This document shows positions 8,222 through 15,993 of a DNA stretch of 58,734 bases, one piece after another. The stretch comes from Vibrio aestuarianus (GTDB taxonomy: Bacteria; Pseudomonadota; Gammaproteobacteria; Enterobacterales; Vibrionaceae): NCBI RefSeq assembly GCF_012395185.1, contig NZ_JAAZTU010000029.1, positions 1 through 58,734 on the forward strand, in the 5' to 3' direction. Every line of letters begins with the position of its first letter. Within the stretch, counting starts at the first letter, position 1. The notes below the pieces were generated by a model. The model did no database searches. It was given only the letters and a program-made list of their open reading frames with translations, and was not told the DNA's origin. Made by a program: the position numbers and the translations under genes.

Positions 8222-8916
8222 TGTGTATTCCTGCAACCCATGCTGAAATTGAGCAAATCTATATGGCGGCAGAGTTAGCAGACTGCCACTCACTGTGTAT
8301 TACCGCCTGTCAAACTGGTGAGGGTGTAACTTCGGTAGCAAGTGCACTCGCCGAACGTTATTTACTTGCAGGCCATCAAACATTATTAGTGGATTTAAAC
8401 CTATTTAACCCCGCCTTTCGCAACTTGGAATTGACCATTAATAGTAATCAACAACAAGAGTATTGGATAGAAAATAAAGAGACCCATCAGTTATTTACTG
8501 GGCTTGCCATTCCCAATGAACGTGCAACCCAACTGGCCTATAAAGATCCAAATACCATGGCAAAGGCGGTAGCCGGTTGGATGAGCAAATTTGACCGCGT
8601 CATTGTTGATACCTCACCATTACTGCAGGTTAATAAAGGGAATATTCCCGCACAAAGCGTTGCCAGTGCGTGTGATAAAACCATTCTAGTGGTAATGGGC
8701 GGTGCCACTACTTCCGGCCAAATCAGTACCGCAATGAATTTATTACAGTCGGAGAAAATCGACTTTTTGGGCTCGGTTCTCAATATAAAAAACCAACCGC
8801 CGTTGAGTCAAGAGTTGGTCAGAGAATTAGACCGCATTCCTTTTATTCCTCAATCTTGGCGCGAACGAATCAATCACTGGTTACTAAAAAATAGTTTCCT
8901 TTCTGTTTCTGCTTAA
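8221..8916 (+). CDS. sypD: SypD-like CpsD/CapB-family ATPase, degenerate P-loop
   Basis: This 231-residue protein has the fold of the cytoplasmic kinase half of bacterial tyrosine kinases that regulate polysaccharide assembly. Its partner would be the chain-length protein SypO. LLVDLN (55-60) corresponds to Walker A' and VIVD (127-130) to Walker B. The Walker A stretch at 31-38 reads QTGEGVTS, where the family has GEGKS/T, so the ATP-binding lysine is Val36. The C-terminus also lacks the usual tyrosine cluster. It may therefore act as a non-catalytic scaffold or as a ParA-like regulator. Gene order supports the sypD name. Confidence 0.85.
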   Translation: MCIPATHAEIEQIYMAAELADCHSLCITACQTGEGVTSVASALAERYLLAGHQTLLVDLNLFNPAFRNLELTINSNQQQEYWIENKETHQLFTGLAIPNERATQLAYKDPNTMAKAVAGWMSKFDRVIVDTSPLLQVNKGNIPAQSVASACDKTILVVMGGATTSGQISTAMNLLQSEKIDFLGSVLNIKNQPPLSQELVRELDRIPFIPQSWRERINHWLLKNSFLSVSA

Positions 8917-8934
8917 CAACACGCTTTTAATCCT

Positions 8935-8950
8935 TGGCGTAAAACTTGCG
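8935..8950 (+). promoter_or_regulatory. Possible sigma-54-like element before the HPt gene
   Basis: TGGCGTAAAACTTGCG has GG and GC at sigma-54 spacing and a perfect TTGC at -12, but the -24 box deviates from TGGCAC at two places. No SypG enhancer lies nearby, and the same bases can form a weak GGCG/CGCC hairpin, so this is tentative. Confidence 0.3.
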
Positions 8951-9009
8951 CCTTCTCTCAGCTTACAGAAAAAGCTGACTTATAAGCCACGATAAAGGAA
9001 ACAAAGGCT

Positions 9010-9417
9010 ATGATAAATAATAAGTTTGGAATAGTGCTAGGTGAGAAGTTAATGACAAAATATGAGATGGAACAATGGGTTGATGAGTCTATTTTACAAC
9101 AGATGATTAAAGATACTGGTGTAGAAGTCATCCCTTTTCTTATTGAGCATTACCTCAAAGAGTGCGAATTACGTCTCTCTAAAATTCAACTCGCAACGAT
9201 AGAACAAAACCTACCAGCGCTAGAGTTTGAATCACATACTTTGGGTAGTACTTCTCTTGCTTTGGGTAATCGCCGCCTGTCTGAATTAGCTCGCAAGATA
9301 GAAAAACATTGCCTCATAGGAGAGGCTGATATTGCATTTAGCCTTATTCCTGAATTAGAAAAGCTAGCGCATGATTCTATACGCGCGCTAATTCAACGTA
9401 AAGCTCTCGGATTCTGA
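9010..9417 (+). CDS. Stand-alone HPt (histidine phosphotransfer) protein
   Basis: This 135-residue single HPt domain would act as a cytoplasmic phosphotransfer intermediate. The predicted phospho-accepting His76 lies in SHTLGSTSLALG, followed by helix-forming sequence as in other four-helix HPt domains. The usual lysine three residues after the histidine is a glycine. The gene sits exactly where sypE and sypF lie in V. fischeri, just before sypG. SypF there ends in an HPt domain that passes signals to SypG, so this may be a remnant of SypF or a functional substitute. The start could instead be the ATG at 9052, which follows AGGTGAG; the domain is intact either way. Confidence 0.85.
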   Translation: MINNKFGIVLGEKLMTKYEMEQWVDESILQQMIKDTGVEVIPFLIEHYLKECELRLSKIQLATIEQNLPALEFESHTLGSTSLALGNRRLSELARKIEKHCLIGEADIAFSLIPELEKLAHDSIRALIQRKALGF

Positions 9418-9525
9418 AATGCCTCAACTTCAAATAATTGGCGAACAGCATTTCACACAATCTTAACCTTATGCTAGAAAATATGGATACAGGTGAATAT
9501 CAAGCTATAGAACAAGGACGTGAAA

Positions 9526-10998
9526 ATGAGACCCAAAGTATTACTCGTTGAAGATTCCACCTCCCTTGCCGTACTTTATAAACAGTATGTCAAAGATGAG
9601 CCCTATGACCTGTTTCATGTAGAAACGGGGCTAGAAGCCATCGCATTTATCGAACGTAACGTACCACAATTAGTCATTTTAGACTTAAAGCTACCCGACA
9701 TGTCTGGAGAGCAGGTACTGGATTGGATTTCTGACAATCAAATACCAACCGCCGTTATTGTGGCCACCGCGCATGGTTCTGTCGATATCGCAGTCACCTT
9801 AATGAATAAAGGCGCAGAAGACTTTCTGGAAAAACCGATCAAAGCAGATCGACTCAAAACTTCGGTTAATCTACATCTAAAGCGAGCCAAGCTAGAGCAT
9901 CTAGTTGAAGATATTAACAATAAATTCGATAGAACTCGTTTCCATGGTTTTATTGGTGCTTGCCTGCCAATGCAAGCAGTATACAAAATTATTGATTCCG
10001 TCGCTCCAACAACTGCGAGTGTCTTTATCAATGGTGAGAGTGGGACGGGTAAAGAGGTGTGTGCCGAAGCCATTCACAAAGAAAGCCAACGCAGAGATAA
10101 ACCCTTCATCGCCATTAACTGTGGTGCGATTCCACGTGATTTAATGGAAAGTGAGATTTTTGGTCATGTTAAAGGCGCATTCACTGGCGCAACAACAGAC
10201 CGTAAAGGGGCAGCATCATTGGCTGATGGCGGAACACTATTTCTCGATGAATTGTGTGAAATGGAATTGGAGATGCAAAAGAAGCTATTGCGGTTTTTGC
10301 AGACAGGAACCTTTACTCCTTTAGGTTCTTCCAAGGAACACAAAGTTGATTTGCGAATCATTTGTGCCACAAACCGAGACCCTCTAAAAGAAGTTGAAGA
10401 AGGGCGTTTCCGCGAAGACCTTTATTATCGTGTTCATGTGGTACCGATTGAAATGCCACCATTGCGTGAACGTGGAAATGATATTGTAACGCTAGCAAAT
10501 CATTTTTTACTGCAATATGCCAAACAAGATAAGAAGAAATTCACAGGTATCAGCCGTGATGTGGAGGCGGTATTCAAACGTTATACGTGGCCTGGCAATG
10601 TACGTCAGCTACAAAATATTATCCGTAATATCGTGGTGCTAAATGATGAGAGTAAAGTTTCCGTTGCGCACCTACCAGCTCAAATGCATCAACAACGAAC
10701 TGTCAAAATCGAATTGGTTAGTGATACAGCTTCTTCAACAATGTCAGCCACACCTCTGTCGGAAGTGAGCGCGGTTGGTCATCACGAAGCAATTCCTTTA
10801 TCGGAAAACCTATCTTCTCCTCATCAAATGGTGATTCGCCCCATGTGGCAAATAGAACGAGAAACCATACAGCAAGCGATCGATTTTTGTGATGGTAATG
10901 TGCTTAATGCCGCAGTGTTACTAGAGCTGAGCCCTTCTACTGTTTATCGGAAAAAACAGGCATGGGAAATGGAAGATGAAAGAATCCACAGTCAGTAA
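9526..10998 (+). CDS. sypG: SypG-like sigma-54-dependent response regulator
   Basis: This NtrC-type activator has an N-terminal receiver domain, an AAA+ domain and a C-terminal Fis-type helix-turn-helix. Counting from the ATG at 9526, the phosphoacceptor is Asp53, the same number as in V. fischeri SypG. Walker A GESGTGKE is at 170-177, the sigma-54-contacting GAFTGA at 217-222, Walker B FLDE at 239-242. AAGGA (9514-9518) is correctly spaced for this ATG and not for the GTG six bases upstream. SypG activates syp transcription, and matching enhancer and sigma-54 sites occur before four operons here. The gene overlaps sypH by 23 bases. Confidence 0.95.
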   Translation: MRPKVLLVEDSTSLAVLYKQYVKDEPYDLFHVETGLEAIAFIERNVPQLVILDLKLPDMSGEQVLDWISDNQIPTAVIVATAHGSVDIAVTLMNKGAEDFLEKPIKADRLKTSVNLHLKRAKLEHLVEDINNKFDRTRFHGFIGACLPMQAVYKIIDSVAPTTASVFINGESGTGKEVCAEAIHKESQRRDKPFIAINCGAIPRDLMESEIFGHVKGAFTGATTDRKGAASLADGGTLFLDELCEMELEMQKKLLRFLQTGTFTPLGSSKEHKVDLRIICATNRDPLKEVEEGRFREDLYYRVHVVPIEMPPLRERGNDIVTLANHFLLQYAKQDKKKFTGISRDVEAVFKRYTWPGNVRQLQNIIRNIVVLNDESKVSVAHLPAQMHQQRTVKIELVSDTASSTMSATPLSEVSAVGHHEAIPLSENLSSPHQMVIRPMWQIERETIQQAIDFCDGNVLNAAVLLELSPSTVYRKKQAWEMEDERIHSQ

Positions 10999-12007
10999 GG
11001 TTTGGTTACTGCTTGATAGCTTAGTATTTGGTGGGATTGAAACCTACGTGCTTGAATTGGCACGTGGGCTTCAGTCTCATAATGTTAATGTGGAAATTGT
11101 ATTTATTCAGCGATATGAGAAAAGTAACCAACTTGCCTTACAATTAACGGAATATCAGATCCCTTTCTTTTATCTTTCCGATCGTTACCCAACCGCTAAT
11201 TCTTTCTGTGCCTTGATACAGGCAGTGAAAGATGAAAAACCCAGAGTGATTCACTCTCACGGTTATAAAGCCAGTATTATTAGCAAATTATTGATGTGTA
11301 TGCCTGGTTGTCAGGTGAGACAAATTAGTACCTTTCATGCAGGTGAAACACCAAAAGGCCGCGTTTGGCTTTACGATGCATTTGATCGCTACACGAGTTT
11401 TTTGTCTAAACACCGCTTTGCCGTCAGTGAAAAAGTGGCCCAAAAAATCCCATATTCTGCGTTAGTACTAAATAATTTTATTAATGTGGAAAACCTTGCT
11501 GTTTCACAAGGAAAACAAATTGCTTTTGTTGGACGCATGAGCCATGAAAAAGCGCCCGATCATTTCCTTCGTTTAGCACAAGCTAGCCCTAATCTTTCAT
11601 TTCATTGTTATGGCTCTGGACCAATGGAAAAAATACTCACGGCTAAAAAATCACACAATCTTAAGTTACATGGTCATCAAATAGCGATGAACACCGTTTG
11701 GCCGAACATTGCTTTGCTGGTGATTTGCTCACGCTATGAAGGACTACCTATGGCGGCATTGGAAGCTATGGCGCGTGGTATTCCCATCGCGACCGTTGAT
11801 GTTGGTGACCTCCCCAAATTAGTTATCCATGGAAACAATGGGTTTATCGTTGATCACTACTCTCAGCTTTCTGATGTTATCGAGCATTGGTCGGCAATGA
11901 GTGCACAACAAAAAATGTCCCTGAACCAACACGCCAAACAAACCATTCAAGAGCATTATTCTAGTGACGTGATGATTCCAACAATCCTTGGCTTTTATTT
12001 TACTTAA
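10976..12007 (+). CDS. sypH: SypH-like glycosyltransferase (GT4)
   Basis: This 343-residue GT-B-fold glycosyltransferase shows an N-terminal GGIETYVLEL loop and a C-terminal donor-binding region. The latter includes FVGRMSHEKAPD and the SRYEGLPMAALEAMARGIP segment typical of GT4 enzymes, with the EGLPMAALE glutamates expected to bind the nucleotide sugar. It would add a sugar to the lipid-linked repeat unit at the inner membrane. The start lies within the end of sypG and is preceded by GGAAG, so it is probably co-translated with sypG. Donor and acceptor cannot be read from the sequence. The name rests on position. Confidence 0.87.
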   Translation: MKESTVSKVWLLLDSLVFGGIETYVLELARGLQSHNVNVEIVFIQRYEKSNQLALQLTEYQIPFFYLSDRYPTANSFCALIQAVKDEKPRVIHSHGYKASIISKLLMCMPGCQVRQISTFHAGETPKGRVWLYDAFDRYTSFLSKHRFAVSEKVAQKIPYSALVLNNFINVENLAVSQGKQIAFVGRMSHEKAPDHFLRLAQASPNLSFHCYGSGPMEKILTAKKSHNLKLHGHQIAMNTVWPNIALLVICSRYEGLPMAALEAMARGIPIATVDVGDLPKLVIHGNNGFIVDHYSQLSDVIEHWSAMSAQQKMSLNQHAKQTIQEHYSSDVMIPTILGFYFT

Positions 12008-12012
12008 ACTGA

Positions 12013-12027
12013 TTCTCATTTTGAGAA
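12013..12027 (+). promoter_or_regulatory. SypG-type enhancer upstream of sypI
   Basis: This is the identical 15-base palindrome TTCTCATTTTGAGAA found before sypA. It lies six bases after the sypH stop and about 80 bases 5' of the sypI sigma-54 element. It fits the V. fischeri SypG core without mismatch. Confidence 0.8.
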
Positions 12028-12107
12028 AATGCCAATTCCTACCTTTCCATAAATCTCACTTGCATAAAAAAACATTTAAAAACAAACAAATATAACAAAA
12101 TCATCAT

Positions 12108-12123
12108 TGGCACTCCATTTGCA
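12108..12123 (+). promoter_or_regulatory. Sigma-54 promoter of the sypI operon
   Basis: TGGCACTCCATTTGCA matches the -24/-12 consensus at every conserved position. It is 36 bases before the sypI ATG. Confidence 0.9.
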
Positions 12124-12159
12124 ACCTTTCCATCACCGAAAGAAAAAGGAGATATTCCC

Positions 12160-13353
12160 ATGAAAAACCGTAAACACGTTTTGTTTGTTCATTACGGTGA
12201 TAATTGGATTCGCGGTAGTGAACAATGTCTGCTTGATTTAGTGACTCATTTGAACCGAACTCAATACACTCCTTATATCTGGACCAATTGCGAAGCATTG
12301 CATCATAGAATGCAAATCGATGCGGTGCACAGTGAGTATTCTCCGTTTACTTTACTTCTAGGCTGGAAAGCGCCTCGATTTAGCGTGCTAGGCTGGTATC
12401 GCTTAGTAAAGCAAGGTATCGATTATATTAAACGAGCACAAATTGATGTCATTCATGTCAACAGTGGTGCTCCCTGTCAATGGATGAGCCTTGCGGCCAG
12501 AATCACTAAAACGCCGATGGTGACACAACTGCATTCAGACTATCCAATGCGCGATCGCCTAACGCTCGGGCTGCATTTTTCGCCACATATTATTGCCGTC
12601 AGCAAAGCGATTACTGAGCATTTACGTCGTGATGGATATAAACGTGATCGCCTCTCCGTCATTCATAATGGTATTGATGTTGATCGGCTTAAACATTTTT
12701 CTGCGGTTGATTTAAATGAAAAATGGGGGATTGCTGATGATGCTTACGTGTTCATTACCGTTGGTTCTTTAATACATCGTAAAGGGATTGATCGTATATT
12801 GTCGGCGATCCGCCATCTGGCATTAGAATATCCCAATACTCATTTATTGGTGATTGGCGAAGGACCTCAACGGCATTCTTTAGAACTCAATGCGGATGAG
12901 CTGCATATCAATAATCATGTCCATTTCGTGGGTGAGCAAACTAACGTTCAGGGTTGGCTTCATGCATCAAATGCGTTTGTCAGCGGGGCTCGAAATGAGG
13001 CGTTTGGCTTGGTGATTATTGAAGCTGCACTTGCCGAACTACCGATTGTTGCCCCCAGAGTGGGCGGCATACCTGAAATTATTCGCCATAAGCAAACTGG
13101 GCTTCTTTATGAAAACTCCTCGATCAAACCTTTAGTCGAAGCAATGCGAGCCGTGATGAAGCATCCTTACCCTGCACGGGCGCTTGGTGTACGCGCAAAA
13201 CAGAATGTACTTGCCCGCCATACAATCCAACATAATGCGCGAGCGATTGAGTTTGTGTACGAACAGTTATTAGAAGCGCAAAACTTACCAGAGTTTTCTT
13301 GGTTAGCGGCATTTCGCCCAGTGAAAACTTACATAACAAAGCACTTTGCTTAG
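12160..13353 (+). CDS. sypI: SypI-like glycosyltransferase (GT4)
   Basis: This 397-residue GT4 family enzyme has the GSEQCLLDL loop near the N-terminus and the donor-site core. The core runs from VGSLIHRKGID through LLVIGEGPQR to GARNEAFGLVIIEAALAELP, where the EAFGLVIIE glutamates are the family hallmark. It should transfer a sugar from a nucleotide donor during repeat-unit synthesis. AAAAGGAG precedes the ATG. The gene opens the second sigma-54-driven operon (sypIJKL). Its stop is only nine bases before the sypJ start. Substrates are unknown. Confidence 0.88.
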   Translation: MKNRKHVLFVHYGDNWIRGSEQCLLDLVTHLNRTQYTPYIWTNCEALHHRMQIDAVHSEYSPFTLLLGWKAPRFSVLGWYRLVKQGIDYIKRAQIDVIHVNSGAPCQWMSLAARITKTPMVTQLHSDYPMRDRLTLGLHFSPHIIAVSKAITEHLRRDGYKRDRLSVIHNGIDVDRLKHFSAVDLNEKWGIADDAYVFITVGSLIHRKGIDRILSAIRHLALEYPNTHLLVIGEGPQRHSLELNADELHINNHVHFVGEQTNVQGWLHASNAFVSGARNEAFGLVIIEAALAELPIVAPRVGGIPEIIRHKQTGLLYENSSIKPLVEAMRAVMKHPYPARALGVRAKQNVLARHTIQHNARAIEFVYEQLLEAQNLPEFSWLAAFRPVKTYITKHFA

Positions 13354-13362
13354 GAGGGGATG

Positions 13363-14562
13363 ATGAACTCTCACCCAACTCATTGTATTATTTTTGACCC
13401 CATCGCCTTTAAAGGCGGGTCAAAAATCGCGACCAGAGAAGCGTTATCTTTATGTGACCACACCACCACGCGCTTTACCGTGATCACATCCAGTTTAGAG
13501 TCATGGCAAGACGTTGGATTTAGCGACAAGCAAACGGTCGATTTTATTTCATTACCTTCATTTCGTTTTATTGCCAAAGCGACTTCTGGGTTTGCATTTT
13601 GGTTTAAGCAATGCATTTATAGTCTTTATCTGTTGTTCCTTTTATTGAAGCTTAGTCGGGTTTCAATAGCAATTGGAGCATCTGGTCCGGGTATTGATAT
13701 GCCTCTTTATCTTCTAAGACCAATCTTTCGCTTTAAACTATTGCAGTTTATCCACGGCCCTGTCGCTTGCTCACGATCAATTGGTTATTGCTTAACTCAA
13801 GCAAACTCTGTCTTTTATCTACCGTCCACTCAACGCAGTTTAATCAATGCCCTTTGCCGTTATTACCAAACTCAATACACTTATCTTGATGCTAGTTTAA
13901 TTGCACAATTTGTCTGTCAAAGCCGCCAGTTTACTCCTTTTGTTAATGGTATCACTCAAGATAAATGGCCATCGCCTTGCCAATATGAAACTCCAGTGGT
14001 GTTTTGGTGTGCTTCACTACTCAAATGGAAAGGGTTAGACCTATTGTCTGAGTCACTCTCCGAGATAAACGAGATTCAATCTTGTCGCGCAAATATCTGC
14101 TTTATTCGCCCGCAAGATATCTCGCTCCCTTGCAGTATCGCACCACAAAAACTAGCTCTAGCTCAGTGGTACGAAGACCCGAAAAATCTGGATGATATAC
14201 GTCGACAAAGCAATATATTCGTATCAACTAGCCACCATGAGCCGTTTGGCTTGTCGATATTAGAAGCATTAGCAGCGGGTATGTGTGTCCTCATCCCACA
14301 AGATGGGGCGTATTGGGATAACGTTTTAACTCATGATCTGAATTGTATTAAGTATCAACCTAATAATAGCAACAGTCTAAGCGAAGCAATTTTATATGCC
14401 AGCGCTGAACGATTAGTCGTCGCAAGAATTGGTACTAAAGCTGCGCAATTTGCACACCAATATCATGCTGAAAGTACATATTGGGCTATTGGTTATGCTA
14501 TTAATCATCATAACAAGAGACTACCTTCTACGGCTCCTATGTCGCTAAGGAGTTCATTGTGA
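13363..14562 (+). CDS. sypJ: SypJ-like glycosyltransferase
   Basis: This 399-residue protein has a divergent GT-B N-terminal half, with GGSKIATREAL near the start. The recognisable GT4-type C-terminal core includes VFWCASLLKWKGLD and STSHHEPFGLSILEALAAGM. In V. fischeri SypJ is a glycosyltransferase required for biofilm polysaccharide. Two ATGs are adjacent; the second, at 13363, has the better spacing from AGGAGG. The TGA overlaps the GTG of sypK (GTGA). The sugar specificity is unknown. Confidence 0.86.
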   Translation: MNSHPTHCIIFDPIAFKGGSKIATREALSLCDHTTTRFTVITSSLESWQDVGFSDKQTVDFISLPSFRFIAKATSGFAFWFKQCIYSLYLLFLLLKLSRVSIAIGASGPGIDMPLYLLRPIFRFKLLQFIHGPVACSRSIGYCLTQANSVFYLPSTQRSLINALCRYYQTQYTYLDASLIAQFVCQSRQFTPFVNGITQDKWPSPCQYETPVVFWCASLLKWKGLDLLSESLSEINEIQSCRANICFIRPQDISLPCSIAPQKLALAQWYEDPKNLDDIRRQSNIFVSTSHHEPFGLSILEALAAGMCVLIPQDGAYWDNVLTHDLNCIKYQPNNSNSLSEAILYASAERLVVARIGTKAAQFAHQYHAESTYWAIGYAINHHNKRLPSTAPMSLRSSL

Positions 14563-15980
14563 TTCTGTCGCAACCAATGAAAAACATGGGTATTTATGCC
14601 TTAAGTCTATTTCTCAGTAAGGGTGTCTCTTTATTCATGCTGCCTTTAATTACCTACTACTTAACGGTTGACCAAGTCGGAAAGCTCGAGCTTCTGGCTA
14701 CCATCAGCGCATGTTTCGGCATTATGGCAGGTTTAGCCTTACATGAATGTCTATACCGATTTGCCGGAGTAAAAAAAACACAGCATCAACGATGGATAAA
14801 AGCAAGCGAGTTGTTCACCTTTGCATTGATATTGGGCACATTGATTGCTATAGGCTTTTGGCTAGTTTTTCAATTCATTCGTTTCTCCACTTCCGTGAGT
14901 TTACCTTTTACAGTACAAGAGCAAAGCTTGATTTTATTGGTTGTTGGATTAGAAGGCGCCATTGCGATCAGTACCGCTTGGTTAAGGATGATCGACAAAC
15001 CAATGTTGTTTTTTAAAATCAGTATTACAACAACGGGTATGCAAGTATGTGGCATTATGGCGGTATTACATCTATTTCCGACGGTTATAGGTATCCTAAC
15101 GGTAGGCGCTGTAGCAAGCGTTGTTCAGTTATTATTGCTTCAACACCACAATCACTTTGATTGGCAGTGGCCTGCACGACCTAAAGTGTATCTAGGTTAT
15201 GCACTTCCTCTAGCTCTATCAGGCTTAATTGCTTTTGGATTGAGTGGCTCAGAGCGTTGGATCATCGCCTTTTCAAGCTCACTAGAGCAGTTGGCTCATT
15301 ACGCTATTGCCATCAAACTTTCCTTAGCAATGTGTATACTGGTTCAACCTTTTGGTATGTGGTGGATGCCCAAACGCTTCACTACCTTGGAGCAAAAAGG
15401 CCCACAACAAGCGGTAAAATACACACAATATGGCATGGTTTATATTGCGTTACTCACAGTCACTATCGCATTTGCTGGGCAAGTCATTATCCTTTTTTCC
15501 TTACCATTAGAATATGCCGATGCAGCCAAAATGTTGATTGGTACCTTAGCCGTTGCATTTTTTAAAGAGCAAAGTGAGCTGTTTAATCTGGGTTTACTTC
15601 ATCATAAAAAAACACATTGGTTATTCGCAATTAACCTTACCGCTACCACTGCCGGTTTAACCCTGTGTGGGTTTTGGGCTACTATTGGGATTAGCGGAAT
15701 ACTGATTGCTCTGATCATTGCTCAAGGCTTTCGTTGCTTATTGGTTATCTATTTCAGCCATCAATTACAGCCTATCCCCTATGCTTACAAAAGCTCTATC
15801 GCATTGATGCTCTGCGTTGGTTTTTGCTTGATCATCGCATGGCATGCTGAATTTCTCTGGATGTTAATCGTGGGGTCTATTCTCGCACCAATTATGATAT
15901 TGCTAATGGCACTGATAACACGTCTTGTCATTTTGCCTAGTGCTTGGTTTCATCCTTCATTCAAACTCAGCAGCCGATAG
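14559..15980 (+). CDS. sypK: SypK-like polysaccharide flippase (Wzx type)
   Basis: This 473-residue integral membrane protein of the MOP/polysaccharide-biosynthesis family has about 12-14 hydrophobic helices over its whole length. It would flip the undecaprenyl-linked repeat unit to the periplasmic face of the inner membrane. The opening, with SLFLSKGVSLFMLPLITYYL, is the typical first helix of Wzx proteins. It starts with GTG, supported by TAAGGAG six bases upstream and by the GTGA overlap with sypJ. It precedes the Wzy/ligase gene sypL, as expected for a Wzx/Wzy-type pathway. Confidence 0.9.
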   Translation: MILSQPMKNMGIYALSLFLSKGVSLFMLPLITYYLTVDQVGKLELLATISACFGIMAGLALHECLYRFAGVKKTQHQRWIKASELFTFALILGTLIAIGFWLVFQFIRFSTSVSLPFTVQEQSLILLVVGLEGAIAISTAWLRMIDKPMLFFKISITTTGMQVCGIMAVLHLFPTVIGILTVGAVASVVQLLLLQHHNHFDWQWPARPKVYLGYALPLALSGLIAFGLSGSERWIIAFSSSLEQLAHYAIAIKLSLAMCILVQPFGMWWMPKRFTTLEQKGPQQAVKYTQYGMVYIALLTVTIAFAGQVIILFSLPLEYADAAKMLIGTLAVAFFKEQSELFNLGLLHHKKTHWLFAINLTATTAGLTLCGFWATIGISGILIALIIAQGFRCLLVIYFSHQLQPIPYAYKSSIALMLCVGFCLIIAWHAEFLWMLIVGSILAPIMILLMALITRLVILPSAWFHPSFKLSSR

Positions 15981-15993
15981 TAAGGAAGCCAGT

